Notes under the pieces: generated by a model
Told to the model about the DNA's origin: nothing
The model's database searches: none
Seen by the model: only the letters and a program-made list of their open reading frames with translations
DNA from: Bacteroidales bacterium
Lineage (GTDB): Bacteria > Bacteroidota > Bacteroidia > Bacteroidales > PXBB01
Assembly: GCA_028698995.1 (NCBI GenBank)
Contig: JAQVVM010000012.1
Coordinates: 1 to 64,000, forward strand
DNA length: 64,000 bases
Direction of reading: 5' to 3'
Part shown: one piece after another, positions 8,514-17,191 of the stretch
How positions within the stretch are numbered: position 1 is the stretch's first letter
Layout: each line of letters opens with the position of its first letter
Translations under genes and position numbers: made by a program

Positions 8514-9275
8514 TTATTGTTGTGGTACTTTAATATCTCCAAGTGGATAAAACGGGAACATATTCTCTTCCATCCATTTGTTTGACTCAACCGGGGTCAT
8601 TTTCCAATTTGAAGGACAGTTTGAAACAATCTCGACAAAACAGGTGCCTTTATTGAGTTTTTGGTATTCGAGTGCTTTTTTTAGAGCTCTCTTCGCTTTT
8701 CTTGCATTGGCCGGTGTATGAACCGACTGGCGTGTAACATAATACGTTCCGGCTAATTGGGCAACCAGTTCTGTTATTTTTAGCGGATTACCCATGGTTT
8801 TTGTGTCCCTGCCAAATGGTGATGTTGAGCTTTTCATTCCTGAAAGCGTTGTTGGTGCCATTTGCCCCCCTGTCATGCCGTAAATACCATTGTTTATAAA
8901 TACGATAAGTATGTTTTCTCCCCTGTTACAGCAATGTATGGTTTCTCCTGTACCTATGGCAGCGAGATCCCCATCTCCCTGATATGTAAATACATATTTC
9001 TCAGGCATTACCCTTTTGATTCCTGTTGCTACTGCTGTAGCACGTCCATGTGCAGCCTCTTGCATGTCAAGATCAAAATAGTAATAAGCCAATACCGAGC
9101 AACCTACCGGGGCTACACCTATTGTTTCATACTGAATATCCAATTCATCTATGGCTTCTGCCAACATCTTGTGTGCAGTTCCATGACCACATCCGGGGCA
9201 GTAGTGCATCACTTTATCCGTTAAAACCTTTGTCTTTTGGTAAACTATATTTTCAGGTTTAATTATTTCTGACAT
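8514..9275 (-). CDS. korB: 2-oxoacid:ferredoxin oxidoreductase, beta (thiamine diphosphate) subunit
   Basis: 253 residues. It has CPGCGHG near residue 25, the thiamine-diphosphate motif GDGDLAAIGTGE near 100, and NNGIYGMTGGQMAPTT near 127, all standard for the beta subunit. It binds thiamine diphosphate and forms the active site with korA. The start is fixed by a strong Shine-Dalgarno sequence (9282-9288) that lies within the final codons of korA; the genes are 3 bases apart, so translation is likely coupled. Confidence 0.93.
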   Translation of the reverse strand: MSEIIKPENIVYQKTKVLTDKVMHYCPGCGHGTAHKMLAEAIDELDIQYETIGVAPVGCSVLAYYYFDLDMQEAAHGRATAVATGIKRVMPEKYVFTYQGDGDLAAIGTGETIHCCNRGENILIVFINNGIYGMTGGQMAPTTLSGMKSSTSPFGRDTKTMGNPLKITELVAQLAGTYYVTRQSVHTPANARKAKRALKKALEYQKLNKGTCFVEIVSNCPSNWKMTPVESNKWMEENMFPFYPLGDIKVPQQ

Positions 9276-9278
9276 ATT

Positions 9279-10349
9279 TTATCCTCCTATTAATTTGGTT
9301 TCTAATGCATTGAGTATTTCATCGGGTGCAGGAATCATGCCTCCGAATCTTCCGTAGAACTCAACTTTTGTTTTTCCATTTACTGCCAGCTTAACATCTT
9401 CGACCATCTGACCGGCATTCATCTCCACTGTTAATATTCCTTTAACTTTTGAAGCTAGTTTATTGATAGCCTCGTATGGATAAGGATAAAGGGTTTGAGG
9501 ACGAAATAAACCTACTTTAATACCTTTTGCTCTTGCAAGTTCCATGGCTTTCTGGGAAATTCTGGCACATGATCCGAACGCAACCATCAGATAATCTATC
9601 TCTTCGTCACAATTATAGGTTACATATCTGATCTCGTTTTTTTCTACTTCTCTGTATTTTGCCTGTAAACGAAGGTTGACTTTCTCCTGCTCTTCTGATT
9701 GAAGCATAAGTGAAGTAACAATGACATGATCTTTGCCTCTTACTTTCCCTTTTGTTGCCCAATCGAATTGTTCTGTTATTCTTGGTTGTTGTTCAAACAA
9801 TTCTACCTTCTCCATCATCTGACCAATGATGCCATCTGTCAGAATCATAACTGGATTTCTGTATTTGAAAGCAAGTTCAAAGCCTAATTTTACATAGTCA
9901 ACGCTTTCCTGTACAGTTGCAGGAGCTAATGTTATGAGTTTATAATCACCATGTCCGCCACCTTTTACTGATTGAAAATAATCAGATTGTGATGGTTGTA
10001 TTGTTCCTAAACCAGGGCCTCCTCTGACTACATTTGCGAGAACACAGGGAAGTTCTGCACCTGCAATATAAGAAATCGCTTCCTGCATTAGACTGATGCC
10101 GGGACTTGAAGAAGTGGTTAGCACTCTCTTTCCGCAAGCTGCTGCTCCATATACCATGTTAATAGCTGAAACTTCACTTTCTGCCTGTAACACAACCATG
10201 CCCGTAATTTTCTCAGGCTGCTTAAACATCAGATATTCAATAACTTCCGACTGGGGTGTTATAGGATAGCCGAAATAAGCATCTGCACCGGCTCTGATGG
10301 ATGCCTCAGCCAATGCTTCATTACCTTTCATTAATTTTAATTCTTTCAT
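9279..10349 (-). CDS. korA: 2-oxoacid:ferredoxin oxidoreductase, alpha subunit (VorB/KorA type)
   Basis: 356 residues. It begins with MKGNEALAEASIRAGADAYF and contains the diagnostic GYPITPQSEV (about 26-35), followed by the pyrimidine-binding and C-terminal transketolase-like domains (GLFRPQTLYPYP). Databases often name close Bacteroidota relatives VorB, so a branched-chain 2-oxoacid substrate is a real alternative. Second gene of the operon, behind the ferredoxin subunit. Final codons Ile-Gly-Gly double as the ribosome-binding site of korB. Confidence 0.92.
   Translation of the reverse strand: MKELKLMKGNEALAEASIRAGADAYFGYPITPQSEVIEYLMFKQPEKITGMVVLQAESEVSAINMVYGAAACGKRVLTTSSSPGISLMQEAISYIAGAELPCVLANVVRGGPGLGTIQPSQSDYFQSVKGGGHGDYKLITLAPATVQESVDYVKLGFELAFKYRNPVMILTDGIIGQMMEKVELFEQQPRITEQFDWATKGKVRGKDHVIVTSLMLQSEEQEKVNLRLQAKYREVEKNEIRYVTYNCDEEIDYLMVAFGSCARISQKAMELARAKGIKVGLFRPQTLYPYPYEAINKLASKVKGILTVEMNAGQMVEDVKLAVNGKTKVEFYGRFGGMIPAPDEILNALETKLIGG
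9282..9288 (-). promoter_or_regulatory. Shine-Dalgarno sequence of korB
   Basis: Minus strand reads AGGAGGA 6 bases before the korB ATG. It overlaps the korA stop region. Such strong sites are rare among the other starts in this window. Confidence 0.7.
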
Positions 10350-10382
10350 CTTAAAAGTATTTAATTTTTAAAACCCTAATTT

Positions 10383-10598
10383 TTACTTTTCCCTGTAAAC
10401 TGTAATAACAGCATCAGGACAAACAACTGCGCAGTTAGCACACCCAATGCACTCAGCATTGACTTTAATTGTAAAATGATAACCTTTGGCATTAACCTCA
10501 TTTGATAAAGCCAAAACACTTCTTGGGCAGGAAACTATACAGACTTCACACCCTTTACATTTTTCAATATCTATTACTACTTCTCCTTTTTTAGCCAT
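10383..10598 (-). CDS. korD: 2x[4Fe-4S] ferredoxin subunit of the 2-oxoacid oxidoreductase
   Basis: 71-residue ferredoxin with two CxxCxxCxxxCP motifs (CKGCEVCIVSCP near 14 and CIGCANCAVVCP near 50). First gene of the operon korD-korA-korB-korC; it carries electrons from the alpha/beta active site to free ferredoxin. The start is supported by AAAGGAGT 7 bases upstream of the ATG. The 221-base gap upstream is very AT-rich and should hold the operon promoter, but no perfect TAnnTTTG is present (closest TATAAAATTTG). Confidence 0.93.
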   Translation of the reverse strand: MAKKGEVVIDIEKCKGCEVCIVSCPRSVLALSNEVNAKGYHFTIKVNAECIGCANCAVVCPDAVITVYREK

Positions 10599-10605
10599 TT
10601 TTTAT

Positions 10606-10613
10606 ACTCCTTT
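10606..10613 (-). promoter_or_regulatory. Shine-Dalgarno sequence of korD
   Basis: Minus strand reads AAAGGAGT, 7 bases before the korD ATG; with korB this is the second strong ribosome-binding site in this operon. Confidence 0.65.
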
Positions 10614-10798
10614 CAAATTTTATATATTTAGCTACTCACAAAACTATAATTTTATTTTATTTAATTCAAAAAAAACTTATCTTTTTATTTTTGAAAAATC
10701 AATAAAATATACAAAATGCAAATAAAATATTGTTTAAATCAGACAAATATGTGTTTTTCTTATTAAGATATTTGTCCTAATTAAATCAAAATGAAACC

Positions 10799-10820
10799 AA
10801 TAAATAAAGTATTATTTATT
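10799..10820 (-). terminator. AT-only hairpin at the 3' end of the membrane TPR gene
   Basis: Perfect 9-base arms AATAAATAA/TTATTTATT around AGTA abut the stop codon of the gene at 10820-12982. There is no GC in the stem, so it is a weak terminator candidate at best. Confidence 0.3.
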
Positions 10821-12982
10821 TAATAACTCCCCGATTGTACTTGCTGTGCTTTCAGTAAAAATTCCTGAGCTTTGCTTTCATTGCCCATCATCTTGTATGT
10901 TTGGGATACATTCATATACAATTCCGCTTTTTCGGGGTTGAGTTCCATGGCCTTTTCAAAGAAATTTAGGGACTGCTCAAAATTCTGTTTGAGACCATAG
11001 GCTATTCCAAGATTTTCAATATTGGAAGCATCTGTAGTATCCAACTCATAAGCCCTGAGCAAATGCTCCAGTGACTTGTCAATGTTGTTATAGTATTTGC
11101 CATACATCTCACCTAACTTGCTATGCGAGCTTTGGTGTTCAGGATTGTTTTTGATAATGCTAAGCAACATCTGCATGGCTGTATCAATAGAATTTTTTCC
11201 CTCATACGCCCTTGCTTTCTGAAATTGGTAATCAAAACTCAAAGGTTCATATTGGTTAAGAACATTGTAGGCTTTTATTGAAAAATCAAACAAATTTTTT
11301 GTTTGCGTAACCTGAGCCAGATGTGCCATATTATTCAACGCATCTTTATTCTGTGGTGCTATTTTTAATGCATTTTCATAACAAACCAGAGCTTCTTCAT
11401 ACAGCTCAAGATAAAGAAAAACATTGCCATAGAGTACCCACCCTGCCACATACATGGGATGTATTTCAGTACCTTTTTTCAGATATTCCCGAGCTTGTTG
11501 AAGATAACTTTCTTTTAAAGCCTTATCTTCTGTTTTCTGTGATTCTTCTATAAGTACACCCCCTGCTGAAACATTGCATTTGGCACTGTTTACTGAAACC
11601 TTAACGTCTGTAGTAAAAAGAGTGAAATCGTTTTTCCATGCAGGGTTTCGACTGATAGTTTTGAATGAGTACAAGACTAGAATAATTAATGCAACTGTAA
11701 ATAAATAGGAATTATGTTTGTTTTGCAGGTTTTTAAGTTTGCGCACAAAAAATATGATGAAATATGCCATAACAATGCAAAAACCCAGGAGGGGAACAAA
11801 CATAAACCTTTCGTTCATAAAAGTGCCTATGTTAAAAACAAGATTGGAAGCTATTGAAAATGTTATCAGATAAATTGCTACACCTAAGGCAGGCAGTTGT
11901 TTTTTTATCATACCCCAAACAGCGTAGAAACCTAATATTAGATAAATGACTAGGGGTAACAATGCTTTTAATGATGTCCATGTTACAAGTTCTATGTGGA
12001 AGGGATAATAGTCATGGGTAAGGGGGTGGGGCAGAAGCAGTAGCTTCAGGTAAATGCCCATGGTGTAAAAAATTGTTGCATACTTTTCATTTGTAGTTGC
12101 ATTTACAAAAGGGTTATTAAGAAGTTCTTTTTCAACACCGATATTTAACTCAAATCCAAGAACAGCAAATCTTAGCAGTATAAAAAGAAATGCCGTAAGT
12201 CCAATCAGAAGCATGGGCAGTATATAATCCCTAAATCGAAGTTTGAAAAAGAAAAACATTATAACAGGAATTACGCCTAGAAATGTGATGCTGTTTTCTT
12301 TTGACATGAGAGCAAGAAAATAAAACACTGCTGCGATGGCCAAATAATAAAATTTTTTGCTGTCAAGATACTGGATAATAGCTTGTAAAGTTAAAAGTGA
12401 AAGTAAAAAAGTCAGGATATCATCCCTTCCTTTAATATTCGCTACAATCTCTGTATGAAGCGGGTGGGCTGTGAAAAATAAAACAACAAGATAGGGCATA
12501 TAAGCCAGCAGCCCTTTATAATTTAGAAACAAAAGTTTGAGTACCTTTAGTAGAACCACACATGACAAAGCGTAAAACAATATATTCAGTAAGTGTCCTA
12601 TGAAGGGATTAGGTCCGAAAAGTCCATATTCTACAGCAAACATGATGTGTGATAAGGGCCTGTAACGACCACCGGTTAAAAGATTTTTCTTTTCACCGAA
12701 GAAACCAACAAAGGAATCATTGATTAAAATATCTTTTATACCTCCAAAACCACTTTTGGTGAAAGTATTCTCAGTTATCATTAACCTGTCGTCGAGTGCA
12801 TAATCAAGGGTGAGGGTATTACCATATAAAATAAATACAAAAATTGTCAGGATTATATATTGCCATTTACTATTTTCAAAAACAGCTTTTATGAAAGGTT
12901 TTCTTTTTGGAACAGGTGCTGTATGCTCAAACTCTTTAACTTCAGAGAAGGCTTGTTTGTAGTATTTCTTTTTTTTCGACAT
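10820..12982 (-). CDS. Polytopic membrane protein with C-terminal TPR repeats (TMTC/PMT-like layout)
   Basis: About 720 residues. A multi-spanning N-terminal half (roughly 40-430, about ten hydrophobic segments) holds an acidic first loop (ALDDRLMITEN) and GRYRPLSH, a layout like GT-C type glycosyltransferases and eukaryotic TMTC proteins. The C-terminal half (about 460-715) consists of tetratricopeptide repeats (e.g. LYEEALVCYENALKIAPQNK). The ATG at 12982 is preferred over an upstream TTG at 12994. A longer relative is encoded at 33826-36573 with the same acidic loop and repeat layout. The T9SS esterase gene ends 16 bases upstream, so they are probably co-transcribed. Protein O-glycosylation is a guess. 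Confidence 0.75.
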   Translation of the reverse strand: MSKKKKYYKQAFSEVKEFEHTAPVPKRKPFIKAVFENSKWQYIILTIFVFILYGNTLTLDYALDDRLMITENTFTKSGFGGIKDILINDSFVGFFGEKKNLLTGGRYRPLSHIMFAVEYGLFGPNPFIGHLLNILFYALSCVVLLKVLKLLFLNYKGLLAYMPYLVVLFFTAHPLHTEIVANIKGRDDILTFLLSLLTLQAIIQYLDSKKFYYLAIAAVFYFLALMSKENSITFLGVIPVIMFFFFKLRFRDYILPMLLIGLTAFLFILLRFAVLGFELNIGVEKELLNNPFVNATTNEKYATIFYTMGIYLKLLLLPHPLTHDYYPFHIELVTWTSLKALLPLVIYLILGFYAVWGMIKKQLPALGVAIYLITFSIASNLVFNIGTFMNERFMFVPLLGFCIVMAYFIIFFVRKLKNLQNKHNSYLFTVALIILVLYSFKTISRNPAWKNDFTLFTTDVKVSVNSAKCNVSAGGVLIEESQKTEDKALKESYLQQAREYLKKGTEIHPMYVAGWVLYGNVFLYLELYEEALVCYENALKIAPQNKDALNNMAHLAQVTQTKNLFDFSIKAYNVLNQYEPLSFDYQFQKARAYEGKNSIDTAMQMLLSIIKNNPEHQSSHSKLGEMYGKYYNNIDKSLEHLLRAYELDTTDASNIENLGIAYGLKQNFEQSLNFFEKAMELNPEKAELYMNVSQTYKMMGNESKAQEFLLKAQQVQSGSY

Positions 12983-12998
12983 AACCAAAAACAAATTT

Positions 12999-14366
12999 TC
13001 AGTAAATATATATTTTTTTTGTCATTGTATAATAGGTGTCTCTAACAGATACAATATAAAAGCCTTTTTCTAAAAAAGATAAATTCAAAAAATGCTGACT
13101 GCTTTCAATTACCTTTTTACCCGTGATGTCATAAATTTGAGTTATTGGGGAATTACAATTTGACAAAATGAGGTTTTTGTTTTCAAAATCATAGAAAAAA
13201 GCAGTTTCCTTATCAAGTTCTTCATTTGCTGTAAGAACCTGAAACAACCATGTGTAAGCATCAGCAAATTCACGTTTCCAGAACCACTCGCTGTGTTGTC
13301 CATCAGATTTAACGACGAGATTCATCTCAGAATTAGAGAAGCCATTATTTGTCAACAAGGTCATTGCATTTTGAATATCAGTTACCATTGAGCTGCTTTC
13401 GTTCTGCCCTGCTACAAAATACAAACGCATGGGATGGCTGTGTACAATATTGGTCAAATATGTTTGGAGTGAGTCTGAAAACCATAATGAAGGTGAAAAA
13501 ATTCCTGCTTTGCTAAATACCGCAGGGTATTTAAGTGCCCCATAAAGGCCTATCAAACCACCCATTGAACTGCCCATTATGGCTGTATAATTTCTTTGCG
13601 GGAATGTTCGAAAGTTCGAATCTATAAAAGGTTTAAGTGTATAAACAATGAAATCAATATAAGCATCACCCTGCCCGCCTCCGTAAGTTGTATTTACCCA
13701 TGGGGAATATTCATTAATCCTGTCTGTTCCTCCATTGTCAATCCCAACAATAATGGCAGAGGGAGAAAACTGTGAAAAAAGTGCTTCCATTGTGCTGTCC
13801 ACATCCCACTCTCCAAATGGAGCATATACAGCATCAAAGAGATTCTGTCCATCGTGCATATAAACCACGGGGTAATAATTGTTTGTGGTGAAATAGTCTT
13901 GGGGAAAATAAATCCAGATTCTTCTAAGCCTGTTCAGTTGCGGTATTTGAAAGTCCAAATCAAGGATAAATGTATGGCCGGTTGATGTATGCCAGCCTAG
14001 CATATCTTCCCAGTTCTCAACCTGGCAATTGATGGTTTGCCCTGCCACATAGGTAAATATCCTGTCTGCTAAATAGTTGCCGTTCAATTGGGTTTCAACA
14101 TTATCCCATGACCCCCGTGTAAATTTAAACTTTACTGAATCACCAGCTGTACCTGATATATTGATCTGATAAGTGCCATCACTCTGTCTTTGCATGATAT
14201 AAGCAGGACTGTTCGGGCTCCAGTTGTTGATATTGCCGGATAAAAAAATAGTATCTTGTAAAGGGGTGTAATAACGGGGTACATCTGTGATTTTAATGGT
14301 CACTTGTGCAGTTGAAACCGTGAGCAGAAAAAGAAAAGCCAAGATTGATAATAAATATTTACCCAT
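12999..14366 (-). CDS. Secreted esterase (alpha/beta hydrolase) with T9SS sorting domain
   Basis: 455 residues: signal peptide ending TVSTAQ; an N-terminal beta-sandwich (about 22-118; FLSGNINNWSPNS) like CBM20/CBM48 starch-binding folds; an esterase D-type hydrolase domain (about 125-375) with VVYMHDGQNLFD and the nucleophile motif GSSMG (Ser267); and a C-terminal T9SS type A sorting domain of about 75 residues (ITQIYDITGKKVIES, KGFYIVSV). Predicted to be exported by T9SS and act outside the cell or on its surface, perhaps deacylating a polysaccharide. The ATG at 14366 gives a clean signal peptide. Confidence 0.88.
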   Translation of the reverse strand: MGKYLLSILAFLFLLTVSTAQVTIKITDVPRYYTPLQDTIFLSGNINNWSPNSPAYIMQRQSDGTYQINISGTAGDSVKFKFTRGSWDNVETQLNGNYLADRIFTYVAGQTINCQVENWEDMLGWHTSTGHTFILDLDFQIPQLNRLRRIWIYFPQDYFTTNNYYPVVYMHDGQNLFDAVYAPFGEWDVDSTMEALFSQFSPSAIIVGIDNGGTDRINEYSPWVNTTYGGGQGDAYIDFIVYTLKPFIDSNFRTFPQRNYTAIMGSSMGGLIGLYGALKYPAVFSKAGIFSPSLWFSDSLQTYLTNIVHSHPMRLYFVAGQNESSSMVTDIQNAMTLLTNNGFSNSEMNLVVKSDGQHSEWFWKREFADAYTWLFQVLTANEELDKETAFFYDFENKNLILSNCNSPITQIYDITGKKVIESSQHFLNLSFLEKGFYIVSVRDTYYTMTKKIYIY

Positions 14367-14727
14367 AATGTGATTTTTTTATTAATAAAGCAAAGATATT
14401 GTTTTTTGGTCAAAATAATCAATGGAAAATTGGTTTTGGTATATGAATTTGCAACCACATGAGCTTTTCGTATATTATGCATGCATTTTAAATTTCAAGC
14501 ATAAATGGCACCATCGAACTATGAAATAAAAAAAATACCTTTAATTCAAGGTAAAGCATTTTCTAAGTACTAGAGAAAATTAAAAGCGGATATTATAATT
14601 TTGGACAGTTTTTGGGGAAATGCTATAGTGGGGCAGGAATTATTAAGAAGAATAAAAAAATCACCCATTCAGATTTATAAAAGATTGACAATCTATCACT
14701 TCTTATAGCTTGAATATTTATTAAGTT
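14367..14727. other. Intergenic region without recognisable gene
   Basis: About 360 AT-rich bases upstream of the esterase gene. It contains no open frame with gene-like features and no known RNA motif. A plus-strand TATAATTTTGG near 14592-14602 resembles a -7 element but no gene follows it. Confidence 0.5.
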
Positions 14728-14832
14728 TTAATGGTTCTTTTTTGCTAAAAACCGTATAATTATTAAGTAAATAAAATTGCTAACAATTGCTACTACAAAA
14801 AGTGTTGACAAGATAACTGCAAATGTTTTCAT
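14728..14832 (-). CDS. Possible 34-residue single-span membrane peptide
   Basis: Starting at the ATG at 14832, the frame encodes a short peptide (MKTFAVILSTLFVVAIVSNF at its start) with one hydrophobic span and a basic end (RFLAKKNH). The upstream part of the same frame looks non-coding. The composition is typical of small bacterial membrane peptides, but there is no homology or promoter evidence. It stands alone between the esterase and the Fe-S protein gene. Confidence 0.35.
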   Translation of the reverse strand: MKTFAVILSTLFVVAIVSNFIYLIIIRFLAKKNH

Positions 14833-15003
14833 GGCTGTAAGTTTATAATGTTTGAATTTCTGTATAAATTTACAACATTTTTTGAGCAAAAGCAAATATA
14901 AATAAGGGATAAGCATCAGTTTACAAGTAAAGAGCACTAATTAAAAAGGGTAAGGTTTAGTTGAAACTAATATTGGTAATTAAAAATAAAGAGAAAACAA
15001 TGT

Positions 15004-15798
15004 TTAAAGGCCTAAAGCGCTTGCAAGGATCTCGGCTACATCGTAATTGGCCACTTCTGTTTCTTTGTTTTTGTATTTAATACCATCGGTCATCATTGTC
15101 ATGCAGAAAGGACATGATGTGACAATCATTTGAGCTTTTGTTTCAAGGGCTTCTTCAGTTCTTTCAATGAAAACTTCCTTATCTCCTGTTTCGGCTTCTT
15201 TAAACATCTGCGCACCCCCTGCACCACAGCAAAGTGCAAAACTTTTATGTCGTTTCATTTCAATGCTTTTACCACCTGTTTTAGCAAGAATTTCTCTTGC
15301 ACTTTCATACTCATTGTTGGCTCTGCCTAGATAGCAGGGGTCGTGGTAGGTAAAAGTTTTGCCTTCAAATGCCATCTGTGAAGGGTTTATTTTCCCCTGA
15401 TCACACATTTCTCTAAGAAACTGGGTATGATGTACTACTTCATATTTCCCTCCGAGATCGGGGTATTCATTTTTAAAAACATTGTAGCAGTGGGGGCAGA
15501 TGGTAATTATTTTCTTTATCTGATAGGCATTCAGAACTTCAATGTTCATCATGGCCATCATCTGAAAAAGCATCTCATTGCCAGCTCTGCGAGCAGGATC
15601 GCCTGTACATCTTTCCTCGTTGCCAAGAACTGCAAAATCAATATTTAAGTGTAAGAGAATTTTGGCAAATGCCCTTGTAACCTTTTTATACCTGTCGTCG
15701 TAAGCTCCTGCACAACCAACCCAAAAGAGATATTCGGGAGTTTTTCCTTGAGAAAAAACCTCTGCCATGACAGGTATTTTAAATTCGTTATTGCTCAT
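15004..15798 (-). CDS. CCG-domain Fe-S protein (HdrB-like)
   Basis: About 264 residues with two cysteine-rich CCG-type segments. The second is canonical (HDPCYLGR, CCGAGGAQMF, CPFCMTMM); the first is more degenerate (GCAGAYDD, CTGDPARR, CPHCYNVF). Such domains bind the special 4Fe-4S clusters of heterodisulfide-reductase B subunits and related menaquinone- or ETF-linked oxidoreductases. The ATG at 15798 is chosen over a TTG two codons upstream. The gene starts 13 bases after the cytochrome b/ferredoxin partner, with which it surely forms a complex. Confidence 0.85.
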   Translation of the reverse strand: MSNNEFKIPVMAEVFSQGKTPEYLFWVGCAGAYDDRYKKVTRAFAKILLHLNIDFAVLGNEERCTGDPARRAGNEMLFQMMAMMNIEVLNAYQIKKIITICPHCYNVFKNEYPDLGGKYEVVHHTQFLREMCDQGKINPSQMAFEGKTFTYHDPCYLGRANNEYESAREILAKTGGKSIEMKRHKSFALCCGAGGAQMFKEAETGDKEVFIERTEEALETKAQMIVTSCPFCMTMMTDGIKYKNKETEVANYDVAEILASALGL

Positions 15799-15811
15799 TT
15801 CCAATGGTTTA

Positions 15812-17128
15812 TTAATTTGTTTGACTTTTATTTAAATCCTCAGTCCACAATAATCTGTCTTCTGCTGAATATTGCCATGGTGCACCATTATTTTCAATAT
15901 TTGAAAACATATTATTAATCAAAGTGGGGGCTTTGCTTTCTTCCATCACCAGGTAACGGCGTAGATCAATAATGAGGGTAGGATGATTGATATTTACGGG
16001 ACACTCTTTAGCACAGGCGTTACAAGTAGTACATGCCCAGATTTCTTCTTCGCTGATATAATCTCTGATAAGAGATTTATTATCTGTAAAATCTTTTCCG
16101 TTTTTAATGATGAGGGTGCCTAATTCTTTCATGCGGCTTCTGTAGTCAATAAAAATTTTTCGGGGTGATAGTTTTTTCCCTGTTAAGTTTGCAGGGCATA
16201 CCGCAGTACATCTACCGCATTGGGTACAGGTAAGTGCATCTAAATAATTTTTCCAGCTGGCATCTGTAACATCTTTAACACCAAAACGTGAGGCCGGTTC
16301 AATAGAGTTTTCGATAACGGCATTGGGATTGAGCATGATTTTAACTTCTCGTAAAACACTTTCCATGGTGTCTAATTTCCCAAGGGGTTCCAACCGTGAT
16401 AGAAAGACATTTGGAAGTGACATAAAAACATGAAAATGCTTGGAATAGGGGAGATAATTAGCAAAGAAAAAGATAAGCAAAATATGCAACCACCAGTTCA
16501 ACTCATGCAAAAAATATGCGGTATCATAAGAAATACCATCAAATAAGGGAGCCAGATACTTACTGATAGGGAAAACACCACTGTAATTGTTGGGATTTAG
16601 GACTATATAAAAAATATTGGTAAAAAACAAGGAAATCATCAATGTAAGGATGAGTAATAAGGAAATGTTGGCATCCCTGTGCGATTTTGCTTTCATTTCC
16701 TCTCCTTCAAATCGGTTAACTTTTATGATAATGCGTCTGATAAGAAATGCGATGATGCAAAAGAATATGATGTATGCAAAAAAATCTCCCAGTCCTATTA
16801 TAATATTATATACCGGTCCCAAAAAAGCAAAAAACCTTTCAGAACCAAGTATGCCATCAAAAACAACTTCAATACTGCCAAACAAAATGACCATAAAACC
16901 CCAGAAAACAAGTGCGTGCATAAATCCAACAACAGGTTTGCGCAAAATGGTTGTTTGACCAAAAGCTACTTTGAAAAGCACGAGAAAACGCTTGCCAAAA
17001 TCCTTTATAGGATATGGTTTCGTGAGCTTAAAAAAACGGTAAATTTTAAAGGTGGTGAAGAAAAAAGTAGAAAAAGTAATGATTAGAAAACCTATAAACA
17101 CGATTTGTTTGATGGTAAATAATGTCAT
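15812..17128 (-). CDS. Membrane cytochrome b/4Fe-4S protein (NarI-HdrC-like)
   Basis: 438 residues. The N-terminal half has about five transmembrane segments with His residues suited to b-type heme (FMHALVFWGF, FLHELNWWLHILLIFF), like nitrate-reductase gamma. The C-terminal half has two 4Fe-4S motifs (CTQCGRCTAVCP near 299 and CTTCNACAKECP near 350). It passes electrons between the membrane quinone pool and the CCG subunit encoded downstream. Domain content resembles FeS-type ETF:(mena)quinone oxidoreductases, here split into two genes; the actual partner is not shown by the sequence. Confidence 0.85.
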   Translation of the reverse strand: MTLFTIKQIVFIGFLIITFSTFFFTTFKIYRFFKLTKPYPIKDFGKRFLVLFKVAFGQTTILRKPVVGFMHALVFWGFMVILFGSIEVVFDGILGSERFFAFLGPVYNIIIGLGDFFAYIIFFCIIAFLIRRIIIKVNRFEGEEMKAKSHRDANISLLLILTLMISLFFTNIFYIVLNPNNYSGVFPISKYLAPLFDGISYDTAYFLHELNWWLHILLIFFFANYLPYSKHFHVFMSLPNVFLSRLEPLGKLDTMESVLREVKIMLNPNAVIENSIEPASRFGVKDVTDASWKNYLDALTCTQCGRCTAVCPANLTGKKLSPRKIFIDYRSRMKELGTLIIKNGKDFTDNKSLIRDYISEEEIWACTTCNACAKECPVNINHPTLIIDLRRYLVMEESKAPTLINNMFSNIENNGAPWQYSAEDRLLWTEDLNKSQTN

Positions 17129-17191
17129 ATTATAAATAATTTAAAATTATGTATAGACTAAAATTCATTTGCAAAAATAATTTTTTTTGTA

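Noticed and set aside
8862-9262. Plus-strand frames opposite korB
   Set aside because: Antisense shadows of the thiamine-diphosphate subunit, with no start signal or family similarity.
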